Source of the DNA: Romboutsia weinsteinii
Lineage (GTDB): Bacteria > Bacillota > Clostridia > Peptostreptococcales > Peptostreptococcaceae
Length of the DNA: 64,000 bases
Reading direction: 5' to 3'
Assembly: GCF_002250835.2 (NCBI RefSeq)
Contig: NZ_NOJY02000019.1
Location: 1 to 64,000, forward strand
Under the pieces are notes generated by a model. The model was not told where the DNA came from, ran no database searches, and was given only the letters and a program-made list of their open reading frames with translations. Positions 28,036 to 37,497 of this stretch are shown here, piece by piece. Every line of letters starts with the position of its first letter. Positions within the stretch are counted from its first letter, which is position 1. Both the position numbers and the translations under genes were made by a program.

Positions 28036-28720
28036 CTTTATATACCTCCCTCATTTTATCTACTATTGACATCCCCTCATTTTCCCTAACTTCTTCTGCA
28101 TTAAATATTAAAGAAATTTTACCTTCATCTATTAAAATAACCTCATCAGCTAACATTTCTATTTCACTTATTTCATGAGTTGTTAGTATTATACTTTGCT
28201 CATCATTTATGTATTTTGTCATGACGGCTAAAAACTCTTCTCTTTTAAATATATCTATACCTGAGAATGGTTCATCAAGTAATGTGTATTTTGCATTTTG
28301 CGCAAATCCTAATATGATTTTTACTCTTCCAATATTTCCTTTTGAAAGCTTTGATATTTTCCTATCATCAGTTAAGTCAAACATTTCAAGCATTTCATAT
28401 GCTTTTTCATTATCCCAGTTTTTATAAAAGATCTTCATAAATTCAAAACTTTCTTTTATTGTGAATTGAGAAAAGTTTATATCAAAGTCTGGAACAAAAG
28501 CTAATTTATCATAAATTTTATAACTTAGTTTTTCTCCATCAATTAAAACTTCTCCCTTATCCGGTTTTACAAGACCTGAAATTATTTTTAGTGTTGTTGA
28601 TTTTCCAACACCATTGATTCCAAGTATACAAGTTATTTTTCCCTCTTCTATGTTAAAAGATATATTATCCAGTGCTTTTATTCTTTTATATCTCTTGGTT
28701 ACATTTTTTACTTCTATCAA
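28028..28720 (-). CDS. ABC transporter ATPase of the YtrA-type operon
   Basis: A 230-residue ATPase: Walker A GINGVGKST (~35-43), signature LSKGNIGRVKII (~126-137), Walker B YTLLDEPFSGID (~146-157), H-loop TTHEISEIEML. The shortened signature LSKGN is usual for this group (YtrB and EcsA-like). TTG start with AAGGGGGAAAC upstream; the GntR gene ends 13 bases before it. Function with the neighbouring permease is transport or sensing of envelope-active compounds (inference from context). Confidence 0.87.
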   Translation of the reverse strand: MIEVKNVTKRYKRIKALDNISFNIEEGKITCILGINGVGKSTTLKIISGLVKPDKGEVLIDGEKLSYKIYDKLAFVPDFDINFSQFTIKESFEFMKIFYKNWDNEKAYEMLEMFDLTDDRKISKLSKGNIGRVKIILGFAQNAKYTLLDEPFSGIDIFKREEFLAVMTKYINDEQSIILTTHEISEIEMLADEVILIDEGKISLIFNAEEVRENEGMSIVDKMREVYKGE

Positions 28721-28733
28721 TTAAGTTTCCCCC

Positions 28734-29090
28734 TTAATAATTATCGTTTATTATTTTTAATATTTCTTCTTTTTCCACATTTATAGCTTTCATATTTTCT
28801 ATAAATACTTGCATTGACTCCTTTATAAGTTCTGATTTTATGTTATTTATTATATTCTCATTAGTTGTTATACTACTTTGATAACTTTTTATTGTATTTA
28901 TAATCCCCATATCTTCCATCTCCTTATATGACTTTTGAACTGTATTTGGATTTACCTTTAAATTTACAGCCATCTCTCTTCTTGAAGCTATAGTATCACC
29001 TGGATTTAGCTCTCCCCTTACAATCTTTTGTTTTATGTATCTTATTATTTGTAGATAGACTGGCTCTCTATCGTTGGGTATAAAATTCAT
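28734..29090 (-). CDS. GntR family regulator, YtrA subfamily
   Basis: A 118-residue repressor with an N-terminal winged helix (PVYLQIIRYIKQKIVRGELNPGD, REMAVNLKVNPNTVQKSYKEME) and a short C-terminal helical dimerisation segment with no effector domain, as in the YtrA subfamily. First gene of its operon. A long palindrome overlapping its own promoter strongly suggests autoregulation. ATG start with GGAGGTGAATAT. Confidence 0.9.
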   Translation of the reverse strand: MNFIPNDREPVYLQIIRYIKQKIVRGELNPGDTIASRREMAVNLKVNPNTVQKSYKEMEDMGIINTIKSYQSSITTNENIINNIKSELIKESMQVFIENMKAINVEKEEILKIINDNY

Positions 29091-29110
29091 ATATTCACCT
29101 CCGTATTACC

Positions 29111-29125
29111 GTACTAGTTCAGTAG
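29111..29125 (-). promoter_or_regulatory. Second palindrome in the GntR operon leader
   Basis: GTACT-AGTTC-AGTAC is a perfect inverted repeat between the predicted transcription start and the ribosome binding site. It may be a second operator. Confidence 0.45.
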
Positions 29126-29130
29126 TACAG

Positions 29131-29169
29131 CTATAACTGTATTATATTAGTAATACGGTTATAGTGCAA
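29131..29169 (-). promoter_or_regulatory. Promoter and palindromic operator of the GntR/ABC operon
   Basis: Minus-strand TTGCAC (29164-29169) and TATAAT (29141-29146) are 17 bases apart. The interval 29131-29164 is a near-perfect inverted repeat: CTATAAC-x-GTATTA, six bases, TAATAC-x-GTTATAG. Repressor binding would cover the -10 box and spacer. Confidence 0.75.
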
Positions 29170-29207
29170 GTATTATTTTCAGAATTTATATTTAACTGCA
29201 CAAAATA

Positions 29208-29254
29208 AGATCCTATATATAGACATATTATTTCGTGTCCATTATATAGGATCT
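29208..29254 (-). terminator. Long hairpin after the antiporter gene
   Basis: A 12-bp stem (AGATCCTATATA with TATATAGGATCT) extended by GACA/TGTC lies ~75 bases after the antiporter stop and is followed by TTATTTTG on the minus strand. Probable terminator. Confidence 0.65.
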
Positions 29255-29329
29255 ATCTTATAGTATTTTACAGATTTTTTATTTAAGCGCTTACTTTAGA
29301 TCAGGAAATCAACACTATACTTTGTTAGT

Positions 29330-30973
29330 TTATATAATATTTAAACTATCTATAATAGTAAAGTCATTTCCAGTTATAACTAATATATCTTCAGGAAGAA
29401 TGATTGTATTTCCATTTGGGACTAATACTTCACCCCTGCGTTTTATCATTACTACAAGAATATCTTCTGGTATATTAGCATTCATTATTTGTTTATTTGC
29501 AATATTACTATTTGTAGAAACCTTGATTTCCATTATTTTTGCACTTTTTTCTTCTTTATATTGGCTTAGTTTCTCAAAGTTATTTCCTGTTACAACTAAA
29601 ACATCCTCTGGAAGTATTACTGTAGAGCCATTTGGAACTAATACGTCACCCCTGCGCTTTATCATTACTACAAGAATATCTTCTGGTATGTTAGCGTTCA
29701 TTATTGATTTATTTGCAATATTACTCTTCTCATCTACTGTTACTTCTATTAACTTAGTATTATTTTCTTCTTTGTAGTCATTAAACGTCTTGAACACTGA
29801 GGAATCATCGTCTATTAGGTCAAGCTTTCTAGCTACAGTAGGTATAAGTGTTCCTTGGACTGCAACAGAAAATAATGCTATAAAAAATATTATATGAAAA
29901 ATATCATTTTCAATATTTACATTGTAGGTAACTGCATATATAGCAAAAACTATTGATGCTGCTCCTCTAAGACCTACCCAAGAAATAAAAATCTGTTGTT
30001 TTAATGGCACTTTGAACCAACTTAATATACTAAAGGTTGCAATTGGTCTTGCTATAAGAATCATAAATATTGATATTGCTATACCTTGTATCATTACTGA
30101 TGGTATTTTAGATGGGAAAGCTAATAATCCCAATAAGAAAAATAGCATGATTTGCATAATCCACGATACTCCATCAAAGAATTGGAATATACTCTTTTTA
30201 TGTGGCACTTTACTGTTACCTATAATAATACCTGAAATATATACACTTAAATATCCATTTCCACCTAAGTACTCACTTAATGAATAAGATAATACTGCAA
30301 TTGCAGTAATAAATATTGTGTAAAATCCTTCTATCTCAAAATTTACATTCTTTAATAAATAAATAGTTAACTTTGATAATACAATTGCGCATATAACTCC
30401 TGCTACAACCTGATTTAAAAGCATAGGTAGTATTGTACTATGATCAATGTTGCCCATCAATCCCAATGTAATAATAGTTAACATATATGCAAATGGATCA
30501 TTACTTCCACTTTCAATTTCTAGTATTGAAGCGATGGATCCTTTTAAGTTTAGTTTTTGAGAACGAAGTATTGCAAAGACCGAAGCAGCATCTGTTGATG
30601 CAACTACAGAACCTATAAGTATACCTTCAAGTATATTGGTATCTAGAACCTTTACACAGAATAATCCTGTCAAACCGGCAGTAATAACTACTCCTAAGGT
30701 TGACATAAGTACTGACTGAACAGCTACTGGCTTTGCCATATTCCAGTTGGTACCAAATCCTCCATAAAACATTATAAAAACTAGTGCTAATGAACATATT
30801 TGCTTTGTAAGTTCATAATTATCAAAATATATTCCTACAATACCATCAGAACCAAATACCATTCCTAAGGCTATGAATATTAATAAAATAGGTACACCAA
30901 ATTTATATAATATTTTACTTGATGTTATACATATTAATAACACTAATGCACTAACAATCATTAAGTCTATCAA
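29330..30973 (-). CDS. CPA1-type K+ or Na+/H+ antiporter with two tandem TrkA-C domains
   Basis: A 547-residue antiporter. Residues ~1-385 form some 12 membrane helices with the exchanger motif ASTDAASVFAILRSQ and SGSNDPFAYM (Asp-containing ion site). The C-terminus holds two TrkA-C (RCK_C) regulatory domains in tandem, spaced by exactly 72 residues and nearly identical (NIANKxIMNANIPEDILVVM...), a recent-looking internal duplication. Related proteins such as CvrA/NhaP2 carry one or two such domains. TTG start six bases after AAGGAGG. Single gene. It probably controls cytoplasmic K+ and pH. Confidence 0.88.
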   Translation of the reverse strand: MIDLMIVSALVLLICITSSKILYKFGVPILLIFIALGMVFGSDGIVGIYFDNYELTKQICSLALVFIMFYGGFGTNWNMAKPVAVQSVLMSTLGVVITAGLTGLFCVKVLDTNILEGILIGSVVASTDAASVFAILRSQKLNLKGSIASILEIESGSNDPFAYMLTIITLGLMGNIDHSTILPMLLNQVVAGVICAIVLSKLTIYLLKNVNFEIEGFYTIFITAIAVLSYSLSEYLGGNGYLSVYISGIIIGNSKVPHKKSIFQFFDGVSWIMQIMLFFLLGLLAFPSKIPSVMIQGIAISIFMILIARPIATFSILSWFKVPLKQQIFISWVGLRGAASIVFAIYAVTYNVNIENDIFHIIFFIALFSVAVQGTLIPTVARKLDLIDDDSSVFKTFNDYKEENNTKLIEVTVDEKSNIANKSIMNANIPEDILVVMIKRRGDVLVPNGSTVILPEDVLVVTGNNFEKLSQYKEEKSAKIMEIKVSTNSNIANKQIMNANIPEDILVVMIKRRGEVLVPNGNTIILPEDILVITGNDFTIIDSLNII

Positions 30974-31083
30974 AAAATCCCTCCTTAATAAAGTTTATAT
31001 AATATTCTTCTATTATATAATATATGCTAACATATGTGTATTCTTATGCTTATTAATTTAATAGTTTTATTTTTTACAATAAA

Positions 31084-31118
31084 AAAAGAGGGGGTCGTGA
31101 AACACGACTCCCCCCTCT
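31084..31118 (-). terminator. Terminator of pgsA, repeat-core copy 4
   Basis: The hairpin GAGGGGGTCGTG / CACGACTCCCCCCTC contains the most symmetric copy of the core, GTCGTGAAACACGAC (31094-31108). It is followed on the minus strand by a T run and lies just after the pgsA stop. Confidence 0.9.
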
Positions 31119-31125
31119 ATCTAAA

Positions 31126-31668
31126 TTATTTACTTTCCATAAATAATTCTTTGTTTTTGTATAAGTACTCAAATCCTGAATATAAAGTGATTAAAGTCGC
31201 TACTAATATAAGTACTCCACCTACTAAAAGTATTGTAGAGTTATTGTATTGAGCTCCTAGTAACAATACTACAACTGATAACATTTGAGTTATTGTCTTT
31301 ATCTTTCCACCACCACTCGCTGCTATTACTTTACCATCAGCTGCTGCTATGGCTCTAAGTATACTTACAGTAAGCTCTCTTGACACTATTATTATTACCA
31401 TCCAAGCTGGTACTAGACCTACCTCTATCATACAAGTTAAAGCTGCAATTACTAATAACTTGTCTGCAAGTGGGTCCATAAATTTTCCAAAATCAGTTAC
31501 TAAGTTATGCTTTCTTGCAATATGTCCATCCATTGCATCTGTTATTGATGCAACTATGAATATTATACATGATATTAAATACTTAGACTCAATGTTTGAA
31601 AGCATCATGATTATAAATACTGGTATTAAAAATATCCTAAATAAAGTTAATTTATTAGGCAAGTTCAT
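31126..31668 (-). CDS. pgsA: CDP-diacylglycerol-glycerol-3-phosphate 3-phosphatidyltransferase
   Basis: A 180-residue membrane enzyme making phosphatidylglycerophosphate, the precursor of phosphatidylglycerol. The CDP-alcohol phosphotransferase motif is complete (DAMDGHIARKHNLVTDFGKFMD region, residues ~43-64). About five helices. The ATG overlaps the end of rimO by 14 bases, so the two are translationally coupled. Gene order rimO-pgsA is standard in clostridia. Unlike those genomes, recA does not follow; an accessory block begins instead. Confidence 0.95.
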   Translation of the reverse strand: MNLPNKLTLFRIFLIPVFIIMMLSNIESKYLISCIIFIVASITDAMDGHIARKHNLVTDFGKFMDPLADKLLVIAALTCMIEVGLVPAWMVIIIVSRELTVSILRAIAAADGKVIAASGGGKIKTITQMLSVVVLLLGAQYNNSTILLVGGVLILVATLITLYSGFEYLYKNKELFMESK

Positions 31669-32989
31669 TCATTACATCCCCCATCAAATCATACTCTAAA
31701 GCATTGTTTATTTTAACCTTAACAAAGTCTCCTACGTTAAGTTTAAGACCTGATTTTACATAAACTATACTGTCTATCTCTTCAGCATCACCTTGAGTTC
31801 TTCCCATATAAACCTTGTCTTCTATTTGCTCTTCTATTAATACTTCGTACACATTTCCTACTTTAGCTGCATTAAGCTCTTGAGATATACCTTGCTGAAC
31901 CATCATTAAAGAGTCTCTTCTTTGTGCCTTTACTTCTTCTTCTATATGACCTGGAAGCTTATCTGCTGCAGTTCCTTCTTCTCTTGAGTAAGTAAATGCA
32001 CCTAGTCTATCAAATCTAGCAACTTTTGCAAACTCTATTAATTCTTCAAAGTCTTCATCAGTTTCACCTGGGAATCCAGTTATTATTGTAGTTCTTAAAG
32101 TTGCATCTGGTATATACTTTCTTATCATTTCTATTTTATTTAAGATATCTTCTTTAGTTGTGTGTCTGTTCATTAATTTTAATATATTATTACTTGCATG
32201 TTGCACTGGCATATCGAAGTAGTTACATATAGTATCATGTTTTTTGATAACTTGAACTAATTCTTCAGTTATTGATTCTGGATATGAGTACATTATTCTT
32301 ATCCATTTTATTCCTTCTACAGTTGCAAGCTCTTCTAATAACTGTGGTAATACAGCTTTTCCATATATATCAGAACCATACATAGTACTATCTTGTGCTA
32401 TAACTACAAGCTCTTTTACTCCTCTAGCTGCTAAGTCCTTAGCTTCTTTAACTATATCTTCTATTTTTCTACTTCTTTGCTTACCTCTTAACTTAGGTAT
32501 TATACAATAAGTACAGTGCTTATCGCATCCTTCACTTATTTTTAAGTATGCCATATGACTTGGAGTAGATACATATCTTGGAAGATCTTCGTTGTATGCA
32601 AATTCTATATCATTAAGACTTACTATATGATTTTCTTTTTCTAGGTTTGCTATTATCTCGTCTATTTGTTGGTAACTTCCTGTTCCAACTATTGCATCTA
32701 TTTCCGGTATTTCAGATTTTAACTCATCTGAGTATCTTTGTGCTAAACATCCTGTTACTATTAATAATTTTAAGTTTGCAGTTTCTTTTAATTCTGCAAG
32801 TTCTAATATTGTATCTATTGATTCTTGCTTTGCAGATTCTATAAACCCACAAGTGTTTACTAGTATTATGTCTGCCTCATCAAAATCTCCAACTAACTTG
32901 TACCCTTTTCTATTTAGGATACCCATCATTATTTCTGCATCTACTAAGTTTTTCGAACATCCTAGTGATTCTAGTGCTACTTTTAACAT
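31655..32989 (-). CDS. rimO: Ribosomal protein S12 methylthiotransferase RimO
   Basis: A 444-residue radical SAM enzyme that methylthiolates an aspartate of ribosomal protein S12. Domains: N-terminal UPF0004 with three cluster cysteines (SLGCSKNLVD, NTCGF, VTGCLAQ), radical SAM core with GCDKHCTYCIIPKLRG (~147-162), and a C-terminal TRAM domain. The ATG shares one base with the mnmH stop (TAATG). Length and motifs distinguish it from MiaB by the short N-terminus. Confident. Confidence 0.95.
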   Translation of the reverse strand: MLKVALESLGCSKNLVDAEIMMGILNRKGYKLVGDFDEADIILVNTCGFIESAKQESIDTILELAELKETANLKLLIVTGCLAQRYSDELKSEIPEIDAIVGTGSYQQIDEIIANLEKENHIVSLNDIEFAYNEDLPRYVSTPSHMAYLKISEGCDKHCTYCIIPKLRGKQRSRKIEDIVKEAKDLAARGVKELVVIAQDSTMYGSDIYGKAVLPQLLEELATVEGIKWIRIMYSYPESITEELVQVIKKHDTICNYFDMPVQHASNNILKLMNRHTTKEDILNKIEMIRKYIPDATLRTTIITGFPGETDEDFEELIEFAKVARFDRLGAFTYSREEGTAADKLPGHIEEEVKAQRRDSLMMVQQGISQELNAAKVGNVYEVLIEEQIEDKVYMGRTQGDAEEIDSIVYVKSGLKLNVGDFVKVKINNALEYDLMGDVMNELA

Positions 32990-34041
32990 TATATTGCTCC
33001 TTCCACTGCTGCCTTATGAAAATCTATACTTTCCTTTAAAGCTTTCTCTTGATTATCAAAATTTATTGTCTGATTATATTTATACTTATCTACTGAGTGC
33101 ATGTATAATGGGTCGTAGTACTCTACTAAGTACTTTTCTACTAGTTCATCATACTTTCCTTCTTCTAGTAAGCCAATATATCCGTCTACCTTATTGTTAC
33201 CTAATCTTTTTCTAAACTTGCTTATACATTGATTTAATACTTCAATATTTTCTGGTCCTTTTCCATCTATATAATCTCTACAAAGTCTCTTTACTCTGTT
33301 TTCAAGACTACACTCTAGAAGTATATGATACCCATCTCTTACTATTGCATCATATATTTCACTTGGAATAAGTACGTGCCCTACTCTTTTACTTTCACTT
33401 TCTATAAATATATAGTCGCTCTTTGAGTAAAATAGTTTTTCAAATATCTTAGTTTCAAAATTCTTTTGAGATGGCGGTTTTTCATCAAAAGCTATAAATC
33501 CAAATGTTGAACCACTATTCTTTGCAATTCCTTCTAAGTCTATGTTATCTATATTTTCGTCTTCTAATAATTTTAAAAGGTCAGTCTTTCCTGCTCCTGT
33601 TAATCCATGAACAACTATGAAGTTTTTAGTGTCCATTATATTTCCCAGGTAATCTAAAACATAATGTCTATAAGACTTATATCCACCCTCTAATTGATAT
33701 ACATTTACCCCTAGAGATGACAGTAGATTAACTACACTACCACTTCTCATTCCACCTCTAGCACAATATATCACTATATTGTCGTATTCACTAGCTAGTG
33801 CTGTAGCCTGTACATACATATCTTTTAACTTATATGAAACATAATCGAATCCTTTTTGTATAGCTTCATGCTTACCTAAAGTCTTATATATTGTACCTAC
33901 TTCGTTGTGCTCATTATCTTTGAAAAGAGGCATATTAAATGCCTCTAATATATTATCCTCTTTGTGTTCTGCTTCTGTTCTTACATCTATAAAAATTACA
34001 TTTTCAAGTTTTAAAGCATTTTCTACTGATATTGTTTTCAA
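32989..34041 (-). CDS. mnmH: tRNA 2-selenouridine synthase MnmH (SelU)
   Basis: A 350-residue enzyme that exchanges sulfur for selenium at the wobble uridine of some tRNAs, using selenophosphate. The N-terminal rhodanese domain has the active Cys in VIYCARGGMRSGS (~94), followed by a P-loop GLTGAGKTD (~145-153) and DLEGIAKNSGSTFG. TTG start, with GAAGGTG seven bases upstream. It sits between ftsK and rimO in one operon. It implies that selD is present elsewhere in the genome, in keeping with the selenium metabolism of amino-acid fermenting clostridia. Confidence 0.93.
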   Translation of the reverse strand: MKTISVENALKLENVIFIDVRTEAEHKEDNILEAFNMPLFKDNEHNEVGTIYKTLGKHEAIQKGFDYVSYKLKDMYVQATALASEYDNIVIYCARGGMRSGSVVNLLSSLGVNVYQLEGGYKSYRHYVLDYLGNIMDTKNFIVVHGLTGAGKTDLLKLLEDENIDNIDLEGIAKNSGSTFGFIAFDEKPPSQKNFETKIFEKLFYSKSDYIFIESESKRVGHVLIPSEIYDAIVRDGYHILLECSLENRVKRLCRDYIDGKGPENIEVLNQCISKFRKRLGNNKVDGYIGLLEEGKYDELVEKYLVEYYDPLYMHSVDKYKYNQTINFDNQEKALKESIDFHKAAVEGAI

Positions 34042-34043
34042 TT

Positions 34044-36434
34044 TTATTCACCTTCTAAGTTTTGTAAGTCTTGTTTACTTATTAATACCTTTCTAGGTTT
34101 GCTTCCTTCACTTGGACCTACAATCCCTCTTTCTTCCATTGAGTCTATAAGTCTTGCTGCTCTATTAAATCCTATCTTAAACTTTCTCTGAAGCATAGAA
34201 GAAGATCCTTGTCCACTTTCTACAATAAATTCGATTGCCTCACTTAGTAAGTCATCTTCATCACTAGTTTTTGTAATAGCAGTCTTAGCTATAGTCTCCA
34301 TGATACTCTCTTCATACTTAACTTCATCTTTAACTTGATTTTTTACGAATTCGATTACTCTTTCCGATTCATTTTCTGAGATAAATGCCCCTTGAAGTCT
34401 TACTGGCTTAGCTGCGCCTAGTGGGTAGAATAACATATCTCCCTTACCTAGTAACTTCTCAGCTCCACCCATATCAAGTATAGTTCTTGAATCTGTTTGA
34501 GATGAAACAGCAAAGGCAATTCTAGATGGAATGTTAGCCTTTATAACTCCTGTGATTACGTCTACCGATGGTCTTTGAGTTGCAACTATTAAGTGCATAC
34601 CTGCTGCTCTTGCCATCTGAGCTAATCTACAGATATAGTCTTCTATATCATTTGCACTTACCATCATTAAGTCGGCAAGTTCGTCTATTATTATTACTAT
34701 CTTTGGAAGCTTCTCTTCAGATTTTTCGTTATAGCTTGTTATATCTTTTACTTGTGTTTCTGCAAATAGCTTGTATCTTCTATTCATTTCTACTACTGCC
34801 CAGTTAAGTGCATTTGCAGCTTTTTTAGGGTCAGTTACTACTGGTATTAATAAGTGCGGTATATCATTGTAGTTTGCAAGTTCTACCACCTTAGGGTCTA
34901 TAAGAAGTAATTTTACTTCGTCTGGATTTGCTTTGTATAATATACTACTGATTAAAGTATTTACGCACACACTCTTTCCAGAACCTGTTGATCCTGCTAT
35001 AAGTAAATGTGGCATCTTACCTATATCACCTATTATTGGCTTTCCAGCTACATCTTTTCCAAGTGCCATTGCAAGAGGTGATTCAAACTTTTTAAATTCT
35101 TCACTTTCTAATACTTCTCTTACAGTTACCATTTGAGGCTCTTCATTAGGTACTTCTATACCTATAGCGCTCTTTCCCGGTATTGGAGCTTCTATTCTTA
35201 TACTCTTCGCTGCTAAGCTAAGTGCTATATCGTCAGTTAAGTTAACTATTTTGCTTACCTTTACTCCTGGACTTGGCTGTATTTCATATCTTGTTATAGT
35301 AGGTCCTACTGTAACTTGATTTACTTTTGCTTCTACTCCAAAATCTGATAATGTCTTCTCAAGTAATGATGCATTTTTTAATACTCTCTTCTTTCCATTA
35401 TCATCAGATTTTTTGTCTAATTTATTTAAAAGATCTAGTGTAGGTTTTTTATAATTGGCATATGATTCAACCTTTATATCTAATGGTTGAGTTCTTTCAA
35501 GTCCAATTTTCGTATTAGATGATACTTCTTTAGCTTTAGGAGTATTATCTACCTTATTATCTTTATTGACATTTTGTAGTTCTTTTAATACCTCTAACTC
35601 TGACATACTTTGAGTACCTTCTAGTATTTCTAAGTATTCATCTTCAGCCTTATTAAATCCTACTATTTTAATAGTTTTATCATCTATTGCATCTTCTACA
35701 TTTGTTTTATCTTCTTCTTTAGAATTATTCTTTGATTTTGACATAACACCTTTTAAGAAACTTTCTTTTTTGACTACTGTATTTTCATCGACCTCATCAG
35801 TTATCATATTTAAAGCAGAGTCTTTTAAATTTGACATCTTATCTTTAAACGTTAAGTTTTCTTTAGATGAATTATTTGCCGTTGCTTTTATATTGCTTAT
35901 TAAATCTTTAATAGATATATTAAATGTAAATAATACTGCTATAAAAAGTGCAAATATACTTATAAGCCATCCACCTGTTATTCCAAATACCTGTTTGATA
36001 TAGTATGTGATAGTTGTAGCTACTAATCCACAACCTTCTCCATTTGCTCCCATTTCCATTACTGGTTTAATCATCTCTGGACTAATCGGACTGTCAACAG
36101 GCAGTGTTCTCGAATTTAATAACCCATAAAACACAAATATAAACATTATACCTAAGTAATATGTCTTGGTATTTTTTAATCTATATATGTATTCATTTCC
36201 ATCAAAGAAACCAAGTATTCCACTTATAATTACCATAAATGGTATGAAAATCGAAAGCCCCCCAAACAAACCTTTAAATATAGATTGGATAAAAGTACCA
36301 ATCCATCCCATTGAGTTTGAATTTAGACCGTATAATAAAAATATACCTACAAATATTGTTACCAAATTGTGATATTCTGAATTAAAGTTTAACTTATTAT
36401 CTTTTTTCTTTTTCTTCTTCTTTTTACTAGCCAC
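34044..36434 (-). CDS. ftsK: DNA translocase FtsK/SpoIIIE
   Basis: About 796 residues: a very basic N-terminus with eight consecutive lysines, four membrane helices (~27-165), a charged linker (~185-340), the alpha and beta motor domains ([13 protein letters not shown]; Walker [16 protein letters not shown]; Walker [14 protein letters not shown]) and the gamma winged helix reading KOPS-type signals ([22 protein letters not shown]). It pumps chromosomal DNA across the division or sporulation septum. The preferred start is GTG 36434, where AGAGGTG is suitably spaced; the ORF runs three more codons. It sits downstream of tepA, as spoIIIE does in Bacillus. Confidence 0.95.
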   Translation of the reverse strand: MASKKKKKKKKDNKLNFNSEYHNLVTIFVGIFLLYGLNSNSMGWIGTFIQSIFKGLFGGLSIFIPFMVIISGILGFFDGNEYIYRLKNTKTYYLGIMFIFVFYGLLNSRTLPVDSPISPEMIKPVMEMGANGEGCGLVATTITYYIKQVFGITGGWLISIFALFIAVLFTFNISIKDLISNIKATANNSSKENLTFKDKMSNLKDSALNMITDEVDENTVVKKESFLKGVMSKSKNNSKEEDKTNVEDAIDDKTIKIVGFNKAEDEYLEILEGTQSMSELEVLKELQNVNKDNKVDNTPKAKEVSSNTKIGLERTQPLDIKVESYANYKKPTLDLLNKLDKKSDDNGKKRVLKNASLLEKTLSDFGVEAKVNQVTVGPTITRYEIQPSPGVKVSKIVNLTDDIALSLAAKSIRIEAPIPGKSAIGIEVPNEEPQMVTVREVLESEEFKKFESPLAMALGKDVAGKPIIGDIGKMPHLLIAGSTGSGKSVCVNTLISSILYKANPDEVKLLLIDPKVVELANYNDIPHLLIPVVTDPKKAANALNWAVVEMNRRYKLFAETQVKDITSYNEKSEEKLPKIVIIIDELADLMMVSANDIEDYICRLAQMARAAGMHLIVATQRPSVDVITGVIKANIPSRIAFAVSSQTDSRTILDMGGAEKLLGKGDMLFYPLGAAKPVRLQGAFISENESERVIEFVKNQVKDEVKYEESIMETIAKTAITKTSDEDDLLSEAIEFIVESGQGSSSMLQRKFKIGFNRAARLIDSMEERGIVGPSEGSKPRKVLISKQDLQNLEGE

Positions 36435-36472
36435 CAATCTCACCTCTTGTATTCTAATAAGTTGCCATTCAT

Positions 36473-36511
36473 AGCAAAAAGTGCTAATGCCTTGACACTA
36501 ACACTTTTGCT
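36473..36511 (-). terminator. Hairpin between tepA and ftsK
   Basis: A long imperfect stem (AGCAAAAAGTGCTAATG with CACTAACACTTTTGCT) without a T run on the minus strand. It may be a weak terminator or an mRNA processing signal. Confidence 0.4.
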
Positions 36512-36562
36512 TATAATTTTTAATTATAACATATAACGTATTATTTAAACAATTTATTTATT

Positions 36563-37369
36563 TTACATGTCTTTGTTAGTATTTTCTTCATTACCTTCTT
36601 TAATTAACTCTTTTAATTTGTTTAATGCATCTTTTAGACCGCCAACCTCATCAATAAGACCACATTCTACTGCATCTTTACCTATAAGAACACTACCCAC
36701 ATCAGTAACTAAGTCTTCTTTTTCATGCATTATTCTATTTAACTCATCTTTATCGATTTTAGATGTTCTTGTTATGAAGCTTGATATTCTGTCTTGCATC
36801 TTTTTAAAATATTCAAATGTTTCATTGACACCTATAACAAGTCCGTTAGTTCTTATTGGATGAACAATCATAGTTGCTGTTGGTGCAATAAATGAATAGT
36901 CTCCTGCAGTGGCAAGAGGTACTCCTATGCTGTGACTTCCTCCAAGTACTAAAGTTACTACTTTTTTAGAGATACTATTTAAAAGCTCTGCTATTGCAAG
37001 ACCAGCTTCTACATCTCCTCCTACAGTATTTAAGATTACTAGTACTCCTTTTATTTCTTCACTTTCTTCTACTGAATATATCATGGGTATTATATGTTCG
37101 TATTTTGTAGCTTTCTTTTGAGGATTTCCTACGAAGTGACCCTCAATTTCTCCTATTATTGTTATACATTGTATGTTTTTTGGAGGTTGAGGAGGCATAC
37201 CAGGAACTCCCATCTGCTTAATATTTTGGATTTCCTCTTCTTCTTGCATTGAATCATCCTCATCAGGATCTTCTTGTTGATTTTTTATATTGTTATCTTT
37301 TTTAGGATTATTATTTGAACAAAACTCTATATAATTTTTATGTATCATATCATCTTCATAATATCTCAT
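36563..37369 (-). CDS. tepA: ClpP-like serine protease TepA/YmfB
   Basis: A 268-residue member of the ClpP-related TepA group. The first ~75 residues are low-complexity and acidic (DPDEDDSMQEEEE). The crotonase-like protease core follows with the nucleophile Ser in GGSHSIGVP (~145), His in VHPIRT (~169) and an Asp further on. The B. subtilis homologue has been linked to secretion and sporulation. There it also lies immediately before spoIIIE, as here. AGAGGAG precedes the ATG. Confidence 0.87.
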   Translation of the reverse strand: MRYYEDDMIHKNYIEFCSNNNPKKDNNIKNQQEDPDEDDSMQEEEEIQNIKQMGVPGMPPQPPKNIQCITIIGEIEGHFVGNPQKKATKYEHIIPMIYSVEESEEIKGVLVILNTVGGDVEAGLAIAELLNSISKKVVTLVLGGSHSIGVPLATAGDYSFIAPTATMIVHPIRTNGLVIGVNETFEYFKKMQDRISSFITRTSKIDKDELNRIMHEKEDLVTDVGSVLIGKDAVECGLIDEVGGLKDALNKLKELIKEGNEENTNKDM

Positions 37370-37497
37370 TGTTATGCTCCTCTCAGATTACCTTTTTAAG
37401 CTAGTTTTCCCATGTATATCAAAAAAATTCATTTAGTATTTATAAATAGGTCTCTAATTTTAAGTATGGTAATTTGAAAGGTATAATTATATAGATA

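Noticed and set aside
29322-29777. Long plus-strand open frame with an internal repeat opposite the antiporter C-terminus
   Set aside because: It is the antisense shadow of the duplicated TrkA-C domains; the repeat comes from the coding strand.
5897-31083. Accessory block as an integrated prophage, ICE or transposon
   Set aside because: No integrase, transposase, relaxase, phage structural gene or flanking direct repeat could be recognised.
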